From positions 1,984,001 to 2,048,000 of the forward strand of contig OY754467.1 in assembly GCA_963575645.1 (NCBI GenBank): 64,000 bases of DNA, in the 5' to 3' direction. This DNA comes from Xanthostigma xanthostigma. Lineage: Eukaryota; Arthropoda; Insecta; Raphidioptera; Raphidiidae. The position numbers were made by a program, and so were the translations under genes. This document shows, in pieces, positions 55,013 through 64,000 of the stretch (position 1 is its first letter; the number at the start of each line of letters is the position of its first letter). The notes beneath the pieces are model-generated. The model searched no databases and was not told where the DNA came from. It worked only from the letters and a program-made list of their open reading frames with translations.

Positions 55013-55365
55013 TCTTTACTAATACATATATAATATAAAGCTGAAGAGTTTGTTTGTTTGGTTGACCGCGTTAATCATAGGCACTACTGGTTCCAATTGA
55101 AAAAATTTTTTCTTGTTCGATAGCCCATTTATCGAGGAAGGCTATAGGCTATATAATATCACGCTACGGCCAATAGGAGCGGAGCATCAATGAAAAATGC
55201 AACACAAAATTTGTTTGACTAACAAAAACTTTAGAACGGTAACTCCGATCATCATGAAATTTGGACACAACATTCATCTCGGTAAACTAAGATGAATGTG
55301 CGTACTCATGTCCCTCCTCCCTATTCGTTCTTTTGCACCCTTGTGAAACCGGGCGGGACCGCTAG
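55013..55365 (+). mobile_element. Hel-A Helitron, short form without tRNA
   Basis: A|TCTTTACTAATACATATATA to GGGCGGGACCGCTAG|T, 353 bp; the hairpin CCCTTGTGAAACCGGG is slightly eroded. Confidence 0.92.
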
Positions 55366-55603
55366 TGTAGGTATATTATTCTAGAGTTACTCAATACTCA
55401 TCCAAAAAGGACGCAGTGTCTGCCTATAAAATAATGCATTGTGGCATTTGAGCGCATTATGATTTATTATGTGAGCTCAAACAGGTTTTTTGACAAAAAA
55501 CATCTTAATAGATTCCTTCAAATGATTATTGAAATGAGACTTTTAATCAGTGGCGTATGGTCGTGAAATTTTCTGCAACGTTAAAGAGAGTAAAAACCCG
55601 ACC

Positions 55604-55716
55604 TTCTTGAAATTTCCTGGAGAATGCAATGCAGGTTAAGAAAGGTTCTTCTAGAAGATTCGATCAGGCCGGGATCGAAGCTATAAAATGCGAGCGGGAA
55701 TCAGTTAGTCAGTTGT
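55604..55716 (+). promoter_or_regulatory. Heat-shock-type core promoter
   Basis: Two perfect three-unit heat-shock elements, TTCTTGAAATTTC (55604-55616) and TTCTAGAAGATTC (55649-55661), each alternating TTC and GAA every 5 bp. A TATAAAA box follows at 55682-55688. An arthropod initiator TCAGTT lies at 55709-55714, its A 29 bp after the TATA start, which is canonical spacing. Another TCAGTT is at 55701. No obvious ORF follows within 450 bp. It could drive a noncoding or spliced host transcript, or belong to a mobile element. Confidence 0.65.
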
Positions 55717-56159
55717 TCGTGAGTTGTGTTGAAACTAGTCTGGCGTTGCGACATAAATCATTATACTGTGAAGATAATTAATAAACTTTTGTGTGTGCAA
55801 ACCATTGAGTGCAATTATATAAATCTGGTTTTACATAAATAACTTTTTGTAGATAGTCGTGTGAATATAGTTAATAGACAAGTGTACTGATAAACTTTGT
55901 TGTGTTTGTGTGTTGTAAATATTTTGTGTACATAATTTAGTAACAATATATTCTGTACTTTCAACATCGTTGTAGTTTAAGTGATTTAGAAAGAGTGGTT
56001 GTTGAAGTACGACAAAGACAGACTTTTGCATGTACATTATTGTTTTATGGACAGCACAGGACATTGATAATAATTAATACGACGATTCGCTAAGCACATC
56101 ACGTAGGTACGTGGTAACAAGCGCATGCTCGCAGCTTCACTGTGAAACAGGATAGATAT
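55717..56159 (+). other. Region downstream of the heat-shock-type promoter, no ORF
   Basis: No open frame of note on the plus strand. It has AATAAAC at about 55782 and a GTAGGT donor-like site at about 56104. It may be a 5' UTR exon or a noncoding transcript. An A17 run lies at 56167-56183. Confidence 0.3.
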
Positions 56160-56396
56160 ATTCACTAAAAAAAAAAAAAAAAACAATATTTTTTAAGTTT
56201 TATTAATATCACTCACGAAGGAAGATGTCAAGCAAAATATTAATTCCCGAACTAATTTTACAAATTCCTTCTCAAAAAGTATTACTGAATTTGATTTTTT
56301 AGCCAGATGTTCGTATTATTTTTTGAGATCTAATTTTTATTATTATGATCCTGGGGGTATTACTCTCTTAACCCCCCCATACCTACGCCCATGATC
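56160..56396. mobile_element. hAT-like fragment, right end ACGCCCATG type
   Basis: Shares ATTTTTTAAGTTTTATTAAT and CTCACGAAGGAAG with 47490-47545. Ends CCCCCCCATACCTACGCCCA, the inverse of a GGGCGTAGG-type hAT terminus. 56397-56772 has nothing recognisable. Confidence 0.5.
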
Positions 56397-56772
56397 TATG
56401 CGGTGACAGCGCGTTGTGAAATCTAGCTACGGTCCGCTATTTCTCAACTTGTAAGTGAATTATTGACTCTTTACAACTAAACTCCTCTTAATATGCAAAT
56501 GAGCGGATTTATTATGAAACAGACTTGTCACGATTCAAACTGGAATGTTTAAAGATTTCAAACTTTTGCGTAGGTATCGATTATTTTTGTTTATTTGATT
56601 TCTTTCGTAAATTATGTTCGTAAAAATTACGGTGATTTCATACTGTTAAAATAAAACAGTGAAATCAACATGTCACATTAAAAGTCGGAAGACTAATCCA
56701 ATGTTTTAAAAATAGTTTGGCTTCTTTCACGTCAATGTTGATTTTGACACGAATCGTAACCCGAACTAATCA

Positions 56773-57364
56773 TCATATTTAATACGCTAAGATTAAAGAT
56801 GTTTGCCTCCCTTTTTAGAAAAAACCTCACAATTTCTCCACATAAATTATATATCATTTTACAGATAATTGCTTGCTCTACTGACATCGACAACTAAAAA
56901 ATTTATTATTGCTTTTGTTTTTGTAAATTAATTAAAATACAGCAACGCTGAACAACGTCTGCCATCTGACGGCTTTAATTTTGAAACAACGTCAACACTT
57001 CGATCAGTCATCTGACCTTCATATTGTAATACAACAGACACAATACTGCATACTGCCATCTGACGGCTTTAATTTTGAAACAGCGAGCAACGCTGAACAA
57101 CGTCACAGCAATGCTGCATGATGCCATCTGACGGCTTAGCTCAACGCTTGTGCTACTTGCGCCTCTACATGACAATTTTAGTAAAATATTTCTTCGATCT
57201 GTCATCTGAGCTTTATATTGTAATACAACAAAAAGAAGAAAGTTATAAGCAGTGTGCAAAATTAGAAACGAATTGAATACCTGCAATCATATTTAAAAAA
57301 TAATTTTGTAAAGTGATAATTATAATACTTATTCAGTGCGGATAAATCGCACAGGTCACACTAG
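56773..57364 (+). mobile_element. Hel-B non-autonomous Helitron, full length
   Basis: A|TCATATTTAATACGCTAAG at the 5' end; 3' hairpin GTGCGGATAAATCGCAC then AGGTCACACTAG|T. The best-preserved plus-strand copy of the family. Confidence 0.9.
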
Positions 57365-57372
57365 TAATAAAT

Positions 57373-57798
57373 AATGCATTTAACGTTCGTTTCTCGACTT
57401 TATGTCATAACAGACGCCATTCGCACTATTACTATTTTTTTTCTTCCACACTTCCCGTTATTTTCTATAATTTTTAAACTTCAACTTAATTAATAGCAAT
57501 GGGCGAATGAAGGAATTTTTAGGAAATTAAGGATAAGGTAGGCAAATTTTGAGCATAGGAGTTTGACAGGTAAACGGCCATGCGGCCTTGAATAAGGAAC
57601 CATCTCGATATTTATCTGGAATTGTTGAGGGAAACCATATGGAAAACCTCCACAAGATGGCCGGTACAGGAATTACCCTTTCTCGGCGAGAGGCAGTAGG
57701 AAAAAGTCCTTGTCACATCTACCCCCGCCGGGATTCGAACCCAGCACCCTCCGAATGCGAGTCTAGTGCTCTCACCGCTACGCCACCCCGCTCGGTTC
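57373..57798 (-). mobile_element. tRNA-derived SINE
   Basis: Minus strand head CGAGCGGGGTGGCGTAGCGG: box A (TGGCGTAGCGGTGAGAGC, 57768-57785) and box B (GGTTCGAATCC, 57731-57741) are intact. A 330-bp body follows with CTACTGCCTCTCGCC, TAATTCCTGTACCGGCCATC and TTTACCTGTCAAACTCC. A headless second copy is at 62219-62556. Starts 8 bp after a Helitron end. Confidence 0.82.
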
Positions 57799-58058
57799 GT
57801 AACCTGAACTATAATGATTGGTCACTCTCTACTGTTTCAGAACTGTAAGTAAAAAAATTTTTTTTCACAATTTATATTTTCGAATGTGAGAGATTCTCGT
57901 GATTTTAGAAAGTTGGCTTTCGTCACATACAGTCAGTATTTTGTTGAAAAGGTGGCGCGGGCACAGCTGTTTCTTTGTTTTAGTTTTGACTTCCGAGGGT
58001 GTTTCGCGCTTGCGGAAACATTCACATTTTTGCGAGTTTATATATATTTATAAACTTA

Positions 58059-58135
58059 CTAGCGGTCCGTCCCGGTTTCATCCGGGTGCAATAGATATAA
58101 TTCTGCAAAATGTATTTCGTTTGCGGCCCGGCGTC
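58059..58135 (-). mobile_element. Hel-A 3'-end fragment
   Basis: CTAGCGGTCCGTCCCGGTTT and CATCCGGGTGCAA after A is the inverse of the Hel-A 3' terminus. The match ends within about 40 bp. Confidence 0.75.
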
Positions 58136-58714
58136 TGAACTAATAGCTTTGAGCAAATTCGACCAGTTAAAAAAGAAGGTTAAAAACGAAATAAAATATT
58201 ATGTAAGTTAGAATCAAAACTGATTTTAAAAAAAGGTGTATAAACGGTTGCCGACTTAAAGGCGATAAAAATAAAAATTATGAATAAAAATTTTTTATAA
58301 AATAATGAATACAGAATTGACAAAAAAATAAAAAAGGCATTATGTTACAAGACACTACTAGATATACAGTCGAATTCATGTATTTTCAACTGATTTTACT
58401 CACGCATTTTCAAGTTTTGGTAAGAGTACGATAACTTGCTATGCAAAATATTCACTGGAAATTCACAATTATTGTTTTATATAACATATAACAGCGTTAT
58501 TGGTCGTTTTAAGTGCGGAAAATTAATTTTTAAAAATTAATTTAAAAAAATTAAATAATTATGGTATAGTAAGTTGAGGGAGTATATTATTTACTATAGC
58601 GATCGCTATCTTGTCTCATATAGTGATAAGAAAAGAGAAAGTTATATATACCTGTATCTATGATAAACAAAGATAGAAATATCAATTGGTTAGAATGAAA
58701 TACAATTGAACGTT
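58136..58714. other. No recognisable feature
   Basis: AT-rich, no coding signature; 57799-58058 likewise. Confidence 0.35.
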
Positions 58715-59165
58715 CAGGGCAGAGTCGTATTTGGAAATTTTAATTTATAAAAAGAATTTTAAATTTAAAACTCACATTTTCATGAAGATTGAAAACCACC
58801 GCTTTTTTGATAAAGGGGTATGCGAATTGTCTCGCAGTGAAACGGGAAGGGGCAAATGTGGAGTTTTTAAAAAAACAATTCCGGGGTGAACGATAAACGG
58901 GTATGCGAATTGTAATTCTGGGGTGAACGATAAAGGGGTATGCGAATTGTCTCGCAGTGAAACGGGAAGGGGCAAATGTGGAGTTTTTAAAAAAACAATT
59001 CCGGGGTGAACGATAAACGGGTATGCGAATTGTAATTCTGGGGTGAACGATAAAGGGGTATGCGAATTGTCTCGCAGTGAAACGGGAAGGGGCAAATGTT
59101 GAGTTTTTAAAAAAACAATTCCAGGGTGAACGATAAACGGGTATGCGAATCTAAATACGACCCTG
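58715..59165. mobile_element. TIR-bounded element filled by a 120-bp tandem repeat
   Basis: CAGGGCAGAGTCGTATTTGG at the left and (inverse) CAGGGTCGTATTTAGATTCG at the right resemble hAT ends; no TSD was found. Inside, about 2.8 units of 120 bp (GGGGTATGCGAATTGTCTCG, CAGTGAAACGGGAAGGGGCA, ATTCCGGGGTGAACGATAAA) are almost identical. Because 120 is divisible by three, a 135-codon minus frame (58772-59179) stays open with a 40-residue period. No protein family is recognised, so it is probably not a gene. Confidence 0.8.
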
Positions 59166-60084
59166 CTTCCATAACACAATCGAAAGCTGCATACAGAGTG
59201 AGATAGTTATACAATAATTCTACACCAGCTGCTATGACGTGTATTTGTGATTTTTGATTGGTTAGATTCAAAAAATGACAGTGAAAGACGAAAAGTAGTT
59301 CCATTTTTTTCACGTATTTTTGAGGAAATTTGTGAATAATCCGCAAAGTTTTTTTTTGCGAACGTCAAAATTTAGCGTTTTCTATGACTTAAAAAAAAAA
59401 ATTCAAAATTTGAGTGCATAGTGTTATCGTACTGGACCCTCAAGTTTTTCTCAGTGCATCCTCCTACGCTACTCACCGAATGACCAAATACGATTAGGTT
59501 TTTTTCTGATTGGTCTGTGACTGCCTCGAAGTGAGGAGGAAGAGGAAGTTGAAAATACACGATTCCATTAATTTCGACAGGTTGATAAAAATATGAGTTC
59601 TACTGTAATGTATAGATGTTGGAATCGTTGCACTTAAAAATGAGGTTCTTTTTCTGAATTCGTCAAAAAAAAAATATAAAGTGCTATTTGGGCGATCTGG
59701 GTCGGCGCAACGATTCGATCTTCCTGAACAGGGTGTGCCCCCCTATCGACACCCAAATCCCCTCCGAAGTTTCCAATTTATATCTCGAAAAGGCAAAAAA
59801 TATTAAATGTTTGGAATGTCTTTGCTTAGACGCACTATGTTTCTGCATGTGTGTGTGTATATATTATGACTGTGTGTTTATATCATATATCTATTAATTG
59901 ACTATATGAATCATTGCCTATCTACTCAATGTGCGGTGAGTGAACGCAACAAATCGCATCGAAAATATATCTTTCTTTGATGTAATCCCTGATTTCTCCG
60001 ATGATAGGATTGGTTGATGTACTTGCATTCAATCTGAATAAAATATCTCTGTTTCAAAAACTTTGTCTTTTTCTATGACGTTAA
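59166..60084. other. No recognisable feature
   Basis: AT-rich; short frames at 59107-59560 and 59688-59897 lack recognisable motifs. Confidence 0.35.
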
Positions 60085-60174
60085 CATGGGCGTACCCAGC
60101 TTTTGGCCCAGGAGGGGACAAATTAGAAATTTCTTAAGCCGGGTCCTTGTCTTGCCCTTCTGGATACGCCAGTG
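60085..60174. mobile_element. 90-bp hAT-like mini-element
   Basis: CATGGGCGTACCCAGCTTTT and (inverse) CACTGGCGTATCCAGAAGGG ends resemble the abundant hAT CA.NGGCGTANCCAG terminus. TSD not clear. Confidence 0.55.
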
Positions 60175-60883
60175 TTTACGGCGTAAAAAAAGACAGAAGT
60201 ATATGTTTGCACCCTAATAGTTCGACTGCGATTTTATTCCTATGCTCAGTATAGAATAAAAGTATATGGTTTATATGTTTGCAGTATCACCCCACGAATT
60301 GCAGGCAAGGCAAGAGTTTAACAGCTGCTGCCAGGTCAACAATTCAGAATACGTAAAGAACTTCCGAACGTATAACAGTTCTAAGCGCTATCCGACAATC
60401 TAACAAAATACATTATGTCTATACACATACAATTTCTTGTACGTGTTAAGAATGACTCACCGACTCGACGACCAGAAAACTTATTGTTAAGTGATTTAAC
60501 GATATGTTTTATTGAAAATACTTTTCAAAAGTGATTCTGGGAGTGTTGAAGTTAAAAGTAGACTTTTCCCATGTTTAGTGTGTATAGTTCACATGTGCCG
60601 GTGCAGTAACGCACGTAGTAATTACGTCACTTTGTCTGCTGGACGCAGATATACAGCTGCAACAGTTCAGATTGCTGGCACTATATCCTGTAGCGGTATA
60701 TCCGCTCCTATCGTAAGGATAGACCTTCTATGCTCCACTCATGGCTCGCAAAATGCCGTTACGAATGGTAGGGATGTGGGTATAATTTCAATTTTCAAAA
60801 TAATTAAAAATTACTGAAGTAGACACAGTTCGAAATATTTCCAAATTTGCATAAACACACATCTATACCAATATAATGGTATA
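60175..60883. other. No supported gene; 101-codon open frame
   Basis: 60512-60817 is open, with several cysteines (LVCIVHMCRC) but no recognisable domain or splice context. Left uncalled. Confidence 0.25.
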
Positions 60884-61424
60884 CTAGTGTGACCTGTGCG
60901 AATTACTCGCACTAAGTAAGTATAATTATCAATTTACAAAATTATTTTTTAAATATGATTGCAGGTATTCAATTCGTTTCTAATTTTGTACACTGCTTAT
61001 AACGTTTTTCTTTTTGTTGTATTACAATATGAAGCTCAGATGACAGATCGAAGAAATATTTTACTAAAATTGTCATATAGAGGCGCAAGTAGCAAAAGCT
61101 GTGACGTTGTTCAGCGTTGCTCGCTGTTTCAAAATTAAAACCGTCAGATGGCAGTATGCAGTATTGTGTCTGTTGTATTACAATATGAAGGTCAGATGAC
61201 AGACGTTGTTTCAAAATTAAAGCCGTTAGATGGCAGACGTTGTTCAGCGTTGCTGTGTTTTAATTAATTTACAAAAACAAAAGCAATAATAAATTTTTTA
61301 GTTGTCGATGTCAGTAGAGCAAGCAATTATCTGTAAAATGATATATAATTTATGTGGAAAAATTGTGAGGTTTTTTCTAAAAAGGGAGGCAAACATCTTA
61401 ACCTTAGCGTATTAATATATATGA
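60884..61424 (-). mobile_element. Hel-B non-autonomous Helitron, full length
   Basis: CTAG at 60884-60887 after A, hairpin GTGCGAATTACTCGCAC, other end ATTAATATATATGA before T. Several internal blocks are shortened (541 bp). Confidence 0.88.
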
Positions 61425-61595
61425 TTATAGTAGAAATTTTTCTTGTAATAAAAATATTTGTTACTATTTTGTAGTTTCGATGCAGTAGATGCATCTTTCT
61501 GATGAAGTAAAAAACCTGCAGACAGCAGTTTTTTTTTTGGTAAAAGGTAATCGTATTTCTAGTATTATGTAGCAGGTAGAATTCGTATCGCAATT

Positions 61596-61916
61596 TTACT
61601 CAATCATTGTAGAGAGATATCCAAGATCCTCCTGTCTATCCCTGACGTCAGAGACAGACATCACTGTAGGCATACTCCTTGTTCCAGACGCATCTGCAGA
61701 CAGACGTGCATAATACACATTACTCACCGACTCCAGTGCACTGAACTGGGAACAAAGGGACGATTCGGGATACTCCGGAATATCTTTCAATCTCTGCAGA
61801 TAAATATTATTAGAACTGTTATAATATCCAGCTCTTATGGGACGTTCATTAATTACATGAGCTATAAAAATGGGGGGAGGAGTCTGGCACAATCTCACCA
61901 AATCAATGAGGAGTCA
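61596..61916 (-). CDS. Candidate unidentified exon or exons
   Basis: A minus-strand frame of about 105 codons ends at TAA (61596-61598). It reads TPPPIFIAHVINERPIRAGY, then LKDIPEYPESSLCSQFSALE, then MSVSDVRDRQEDLGYLSTMI. GC content and residue balance exceed the surroundings. Splice-like sites lie inside: acceptor TTTATCTGCAG before AGATTGAAAG, and donor GTGAGTAATG after CACTGGAGTCG. The true exon may thus be only the middle part. There is no in-frame ATG at the start. The family is not recognised; chance is possible. Confidence 0.35.
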
Positions 61917-62218
61917 ATGAAAATCTCACGGCAAAATTTTTAATTCAGAGAATATACATTACTATAACAAATAATCTTTAAAAATAATAGGGTAAATCTC
62001 ACCAAGGAGGAAAATTTAGAAAATAAATACCTTACGTAAATAACGGATTTCCCCTAAGAAGGTGTATTTTGAGAATAAAAATATTGTCTAATTTTTAGGA
62101 GACCACTTCTCCCCACATTTGAGATCGGTTCGATTTTGAGATTTCCTCTCGAGGTGTGTCCATACAAAGTTTGAGCAAAATCGATTCAGTGGTTTGGACG
62201 ACCAGGCAGGCAATTATT

Positions 62219-62556
62219 AAAAACCCTGGGAGTTTTTCCTACTGCCTCTAGTCGAGAAACGGTAATTCCTGTACCGGCCATCTTGTTGAAGTTTTCCATG
62301 GTTTCCTTCAACAATTCCAGATAAATATTGAGATGATTCCTTATTCAAGACCATGGTCGATTACCTGTCAAACTCCTATGCTCAAAATTTGCCTACCTTA
62401 TCTTAATTTCCTAAAAATTCCTTCATTCGCCCATTGCTATTAATTAAGTTGAAGTTTAAAAATTGTAGAAAATAACGGGAAGTGTGGTAGAAAAAATTAG
62501 TAATGGTGCGAATGGCGTCTGTTATGACATAAAGTCGAGAAACGGACGTTAAACTC
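62219..62556 (+). mobile_element. SINE body without tRNA head
   Basis: TTTTTCCTACTGCCTCTAGT, TAATTCCTGTACCGGCCATC, TTACCTGTCAAACTCCTATG and GAAAATAACGGGAAGTGTGG match the body of 57373-57798. The 5' tRNA head is absent (5' truncation) and an (ATT)n tail follows at 62558-62570. 61917-62218 has nothing recognisable. Confidence 0.8.
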
Positions 62557-62570
62557 ATTATTATTATTAT

Positions 62571-63467
62571 CAGAAACCATTTTTTTGGATTCTTACAAGG
62601 GCCAATAGAGTCTTCTACTAGGTCCCGGAACAGCCCCGTGCCCTATGGAAGTCACGCAGTCCATTTGTGATGAATCTATAATGAACCCAAACGTATTGGC
62701 CAGAAACAGAATACGTCATGATTCCTTGACTGTGTCCTTAACTTTGAAAGTATTTATTTTCCTGATAAAAAATGTAGAAAGTAAAGATGGAATTAGTTTT
62801 AGAGCAGTAGTTCCAGACAGAGAAAGACAGAGATTAGTCGTGTCTACACACATATATACACTGATACAGACATAGTGGAACAGCGGCAAGGCCGCAGCTA
62901 GAAACGCCGAAGAATCTAAACATGCACATCCCATTAAGTCGGGTTGCAAGCACAGCCAGTCGGCCGGGCGGAGAGAAGAAAAGAACGCGCGATCCTCCAT
63001 TCTGAAAGAACAGAGAATTTAATATAAAATGCCTTGGTTTTCCATTTCTTGTTCATGTCTTTCTCTCACTCTCTTTCTTTGATGCAGTCTACGAACATGT
63101 GAAACATCTCAACCAAACGGGCTTGTCTACACGCTCTCTAATTGACGTCACAAATGACAATTGAACGATTTGTCATCCAGTCATCGTGATTAAAAACAAT
63201 GTTTCAAGGTCAATCAGAATTATATAATATAGCTCTTGCTTTGCTCTAGTAAAGCCTGCAGAAGCTTTTATCATATGAATTGTATAATGTAATAAATGGT
63301 TGGGTTTATTGTCTTCATTTTAGAGCAAAAGCTTATTTTTAAAGAAAAAATGCATTGTTATCGGAACTGAACCTAAAAATTCAACTCCGTAGGATAAGAG
63401 GAAATGGTCCTAATTCAGCTTGCAAGAATTGATCTTAACAAACAAACAGACATACAAACATTGCAAG
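62571..63467. other. No supported gene
   Basis: 62600-62990 is mildly GC-richer with 76- and 94-codon frames on opposite strands. A minus-frame stretch SSQMDCVTSIGHGAVPGPS is tantalising but ends quickly. Nothing is firm. Confidence 0.3.
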
Positions 63468-63471
63468 TTAA

Positions 63472-63842
63472 GGAGGTTGATCCGTTACAGTCCCAATCAA
63501 AAGTAAATCGAATTCTAAATGGGAACTTTTCCATATAATAAATTTTTACAAAAGGTTATAAGTCGATGATATACCAATAAATTATTGTCATAAAGGCATA
63601 AATAAATATTTTTTTTAATATTAATTAATTATTTCAGTATTTTACTTAATGGACTAACTTTTGAATTTTGAAGTTAGGTTAGAAAAAATAAATTTTTATA
63701 ATTATCTGCGTTTTACATATTTTTTGCAGTAAATAATTAAAAAAAGAAATTAGAAGTAATAAAAATTAAAATTAAATCATTAAAAAGTTGAAAATTCAGT
63801 TAAAATTGTCAAGAATAAAAGTCCATATTTGAAAAGTGCTAA
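63472..63842. mobile_element. TTAA-type MITE, half copy
   Basis: Starts GGAGGTTGATCCGTTACAGT right after TTAA (63468-63471) and follows the inverse of 32495-33188 up to AAAAGTGCTAA. There a foldback element begins; the remainder should lie beyond it, outside the window. Confidence 0.75.
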
Positions 63843-64000
63843 TAGAGTAAGATCCCAGAGCCGCCAGACATAACCTATTTTTAAATAAATGAAACCTTAC
63901 GTATTGAGTAGTGTTTTATGTACTTAGAACGTTTCGCGTACCTCCATCATTGAGTCTGTGACAAATGTACAGGTACCAGGTGACAAAGGTGACAAAAAAT
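63843..64000 (+). mobile_element. Foldback element, second copy, cut by window end
   Basis: TAGAGTAAGATCCCAGAGCC follows TAA, and the next 150 bp match the left arm of 877-1760 with a few differences. Confidence 0.85.

Noticed and set aside
55604-56183. Heat-shock-type promoter followed by AATAAA and A17, considered as a solo LTR or a processed retrocopy
   Set aside because: No paired terminal repeats, no TG/CA boundaries with a short duplication and no coding found; a retrocopy would not include the promoter. Left as a promoter of unknown ownership.
58772-59179. 135-codon minus-strand frame with 40-residue repeats
   Set aside because: Explained by a 120-bp tandem repeat divisible by three inside an inverted-repeat element; no recognisable protein, no promoter or splice context. 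Kept only as a finding.
60512-60817. 101-codon plus-strand frame with cysteine pairs
   Set aside because: No domain, splice context or homologous copy in the window; length is within chance for a GC-richer patch.
1-64000. CRISPR arrays, rRNA genes, bacterial operons, Polintons and retroviral genes
   Set aside because: No regularly spaced short repeats, no rRNA-like stretches, no operon-like coding and no recognisable capsid, envelope, polymerase or integrase core was seen.

Overview
The window looks like repeat-dense, gene-poor nuclear DNA from an arthropod, most likely a moth or butterfly. It is AT-rich, has no operon structure, and shows Helitron, Tc1/mariner, pogo, hAT, piggyBac-like (TTAA) and Ginger-like termini packed and nested in one another. 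The Helitron family starting TCTATACTAATATATAAAG and ending in a GC hairpin plus CTAG matches, from memory, elements common in Lepidoptera. No complete host protein gene could be supported. The 64 kb is therefore intergenic, a large intron, or a repeat-rich compartment such as pericentromere or W chromosome; the sequence alone does not decide which.

Layout. 0-10 kb: an inverted-repeat element, an almost perfect 884-bp palindromic foldback element, a Hel-B Helitron, a second long inverted repeat, a hAT element with an exact 8-bp duplication, and a Tc1/mariner derivative whose left terminus was split by a Helitron. 9-20 kb: a truncated Hel-B copy, a Ginger-like element (TGTTA ends, TATA duplication) holding an 82-codon open fragment, further Hel-B copies, a hAT element with a transposase C-terminal remnant, and another Tc1/mariner derivative. 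20-30 kb: two Hel-A Helitrons carrying a captured tRNA-Lys-like gene, a 1.15-kb pogo-like element inserted in a repeat whose uninterrupted paralogue lies 4.5 kb away, minisatellites, and a LINE 3' end split by a second pogo-type element. 30-32 kb: a satellite of ten units in two length classes. 32-45 kb: TTAA-flanked elements, several hAT elements, MITEs and a third tRNA-carrying Helitron. 45-50 kb: a LINE tail, a Ginger-like element containing a hAT copy (both duplications intact), and a hAT element containing a Hel-B copy. 50-64 kb: more of the same families, a heat-shock-type core promoter at 55.6-55.7 kb, a tRNA-derived SINE, a terminal-repeat-bounded minisatellite, one candidate but unidentified exon at 61.6-61.9 kb, and the start of a second foldback copy at the right edge.

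Insertion order can be read at many places from target-site duplications (TSDs), which makes those calls strong. No retrovirus, LTR retrotransposon or Polinton could be supported. Family assignments rest on termini, TSDs and short recognisable protein motifs. Identities and ages were judged by eye, not computed.
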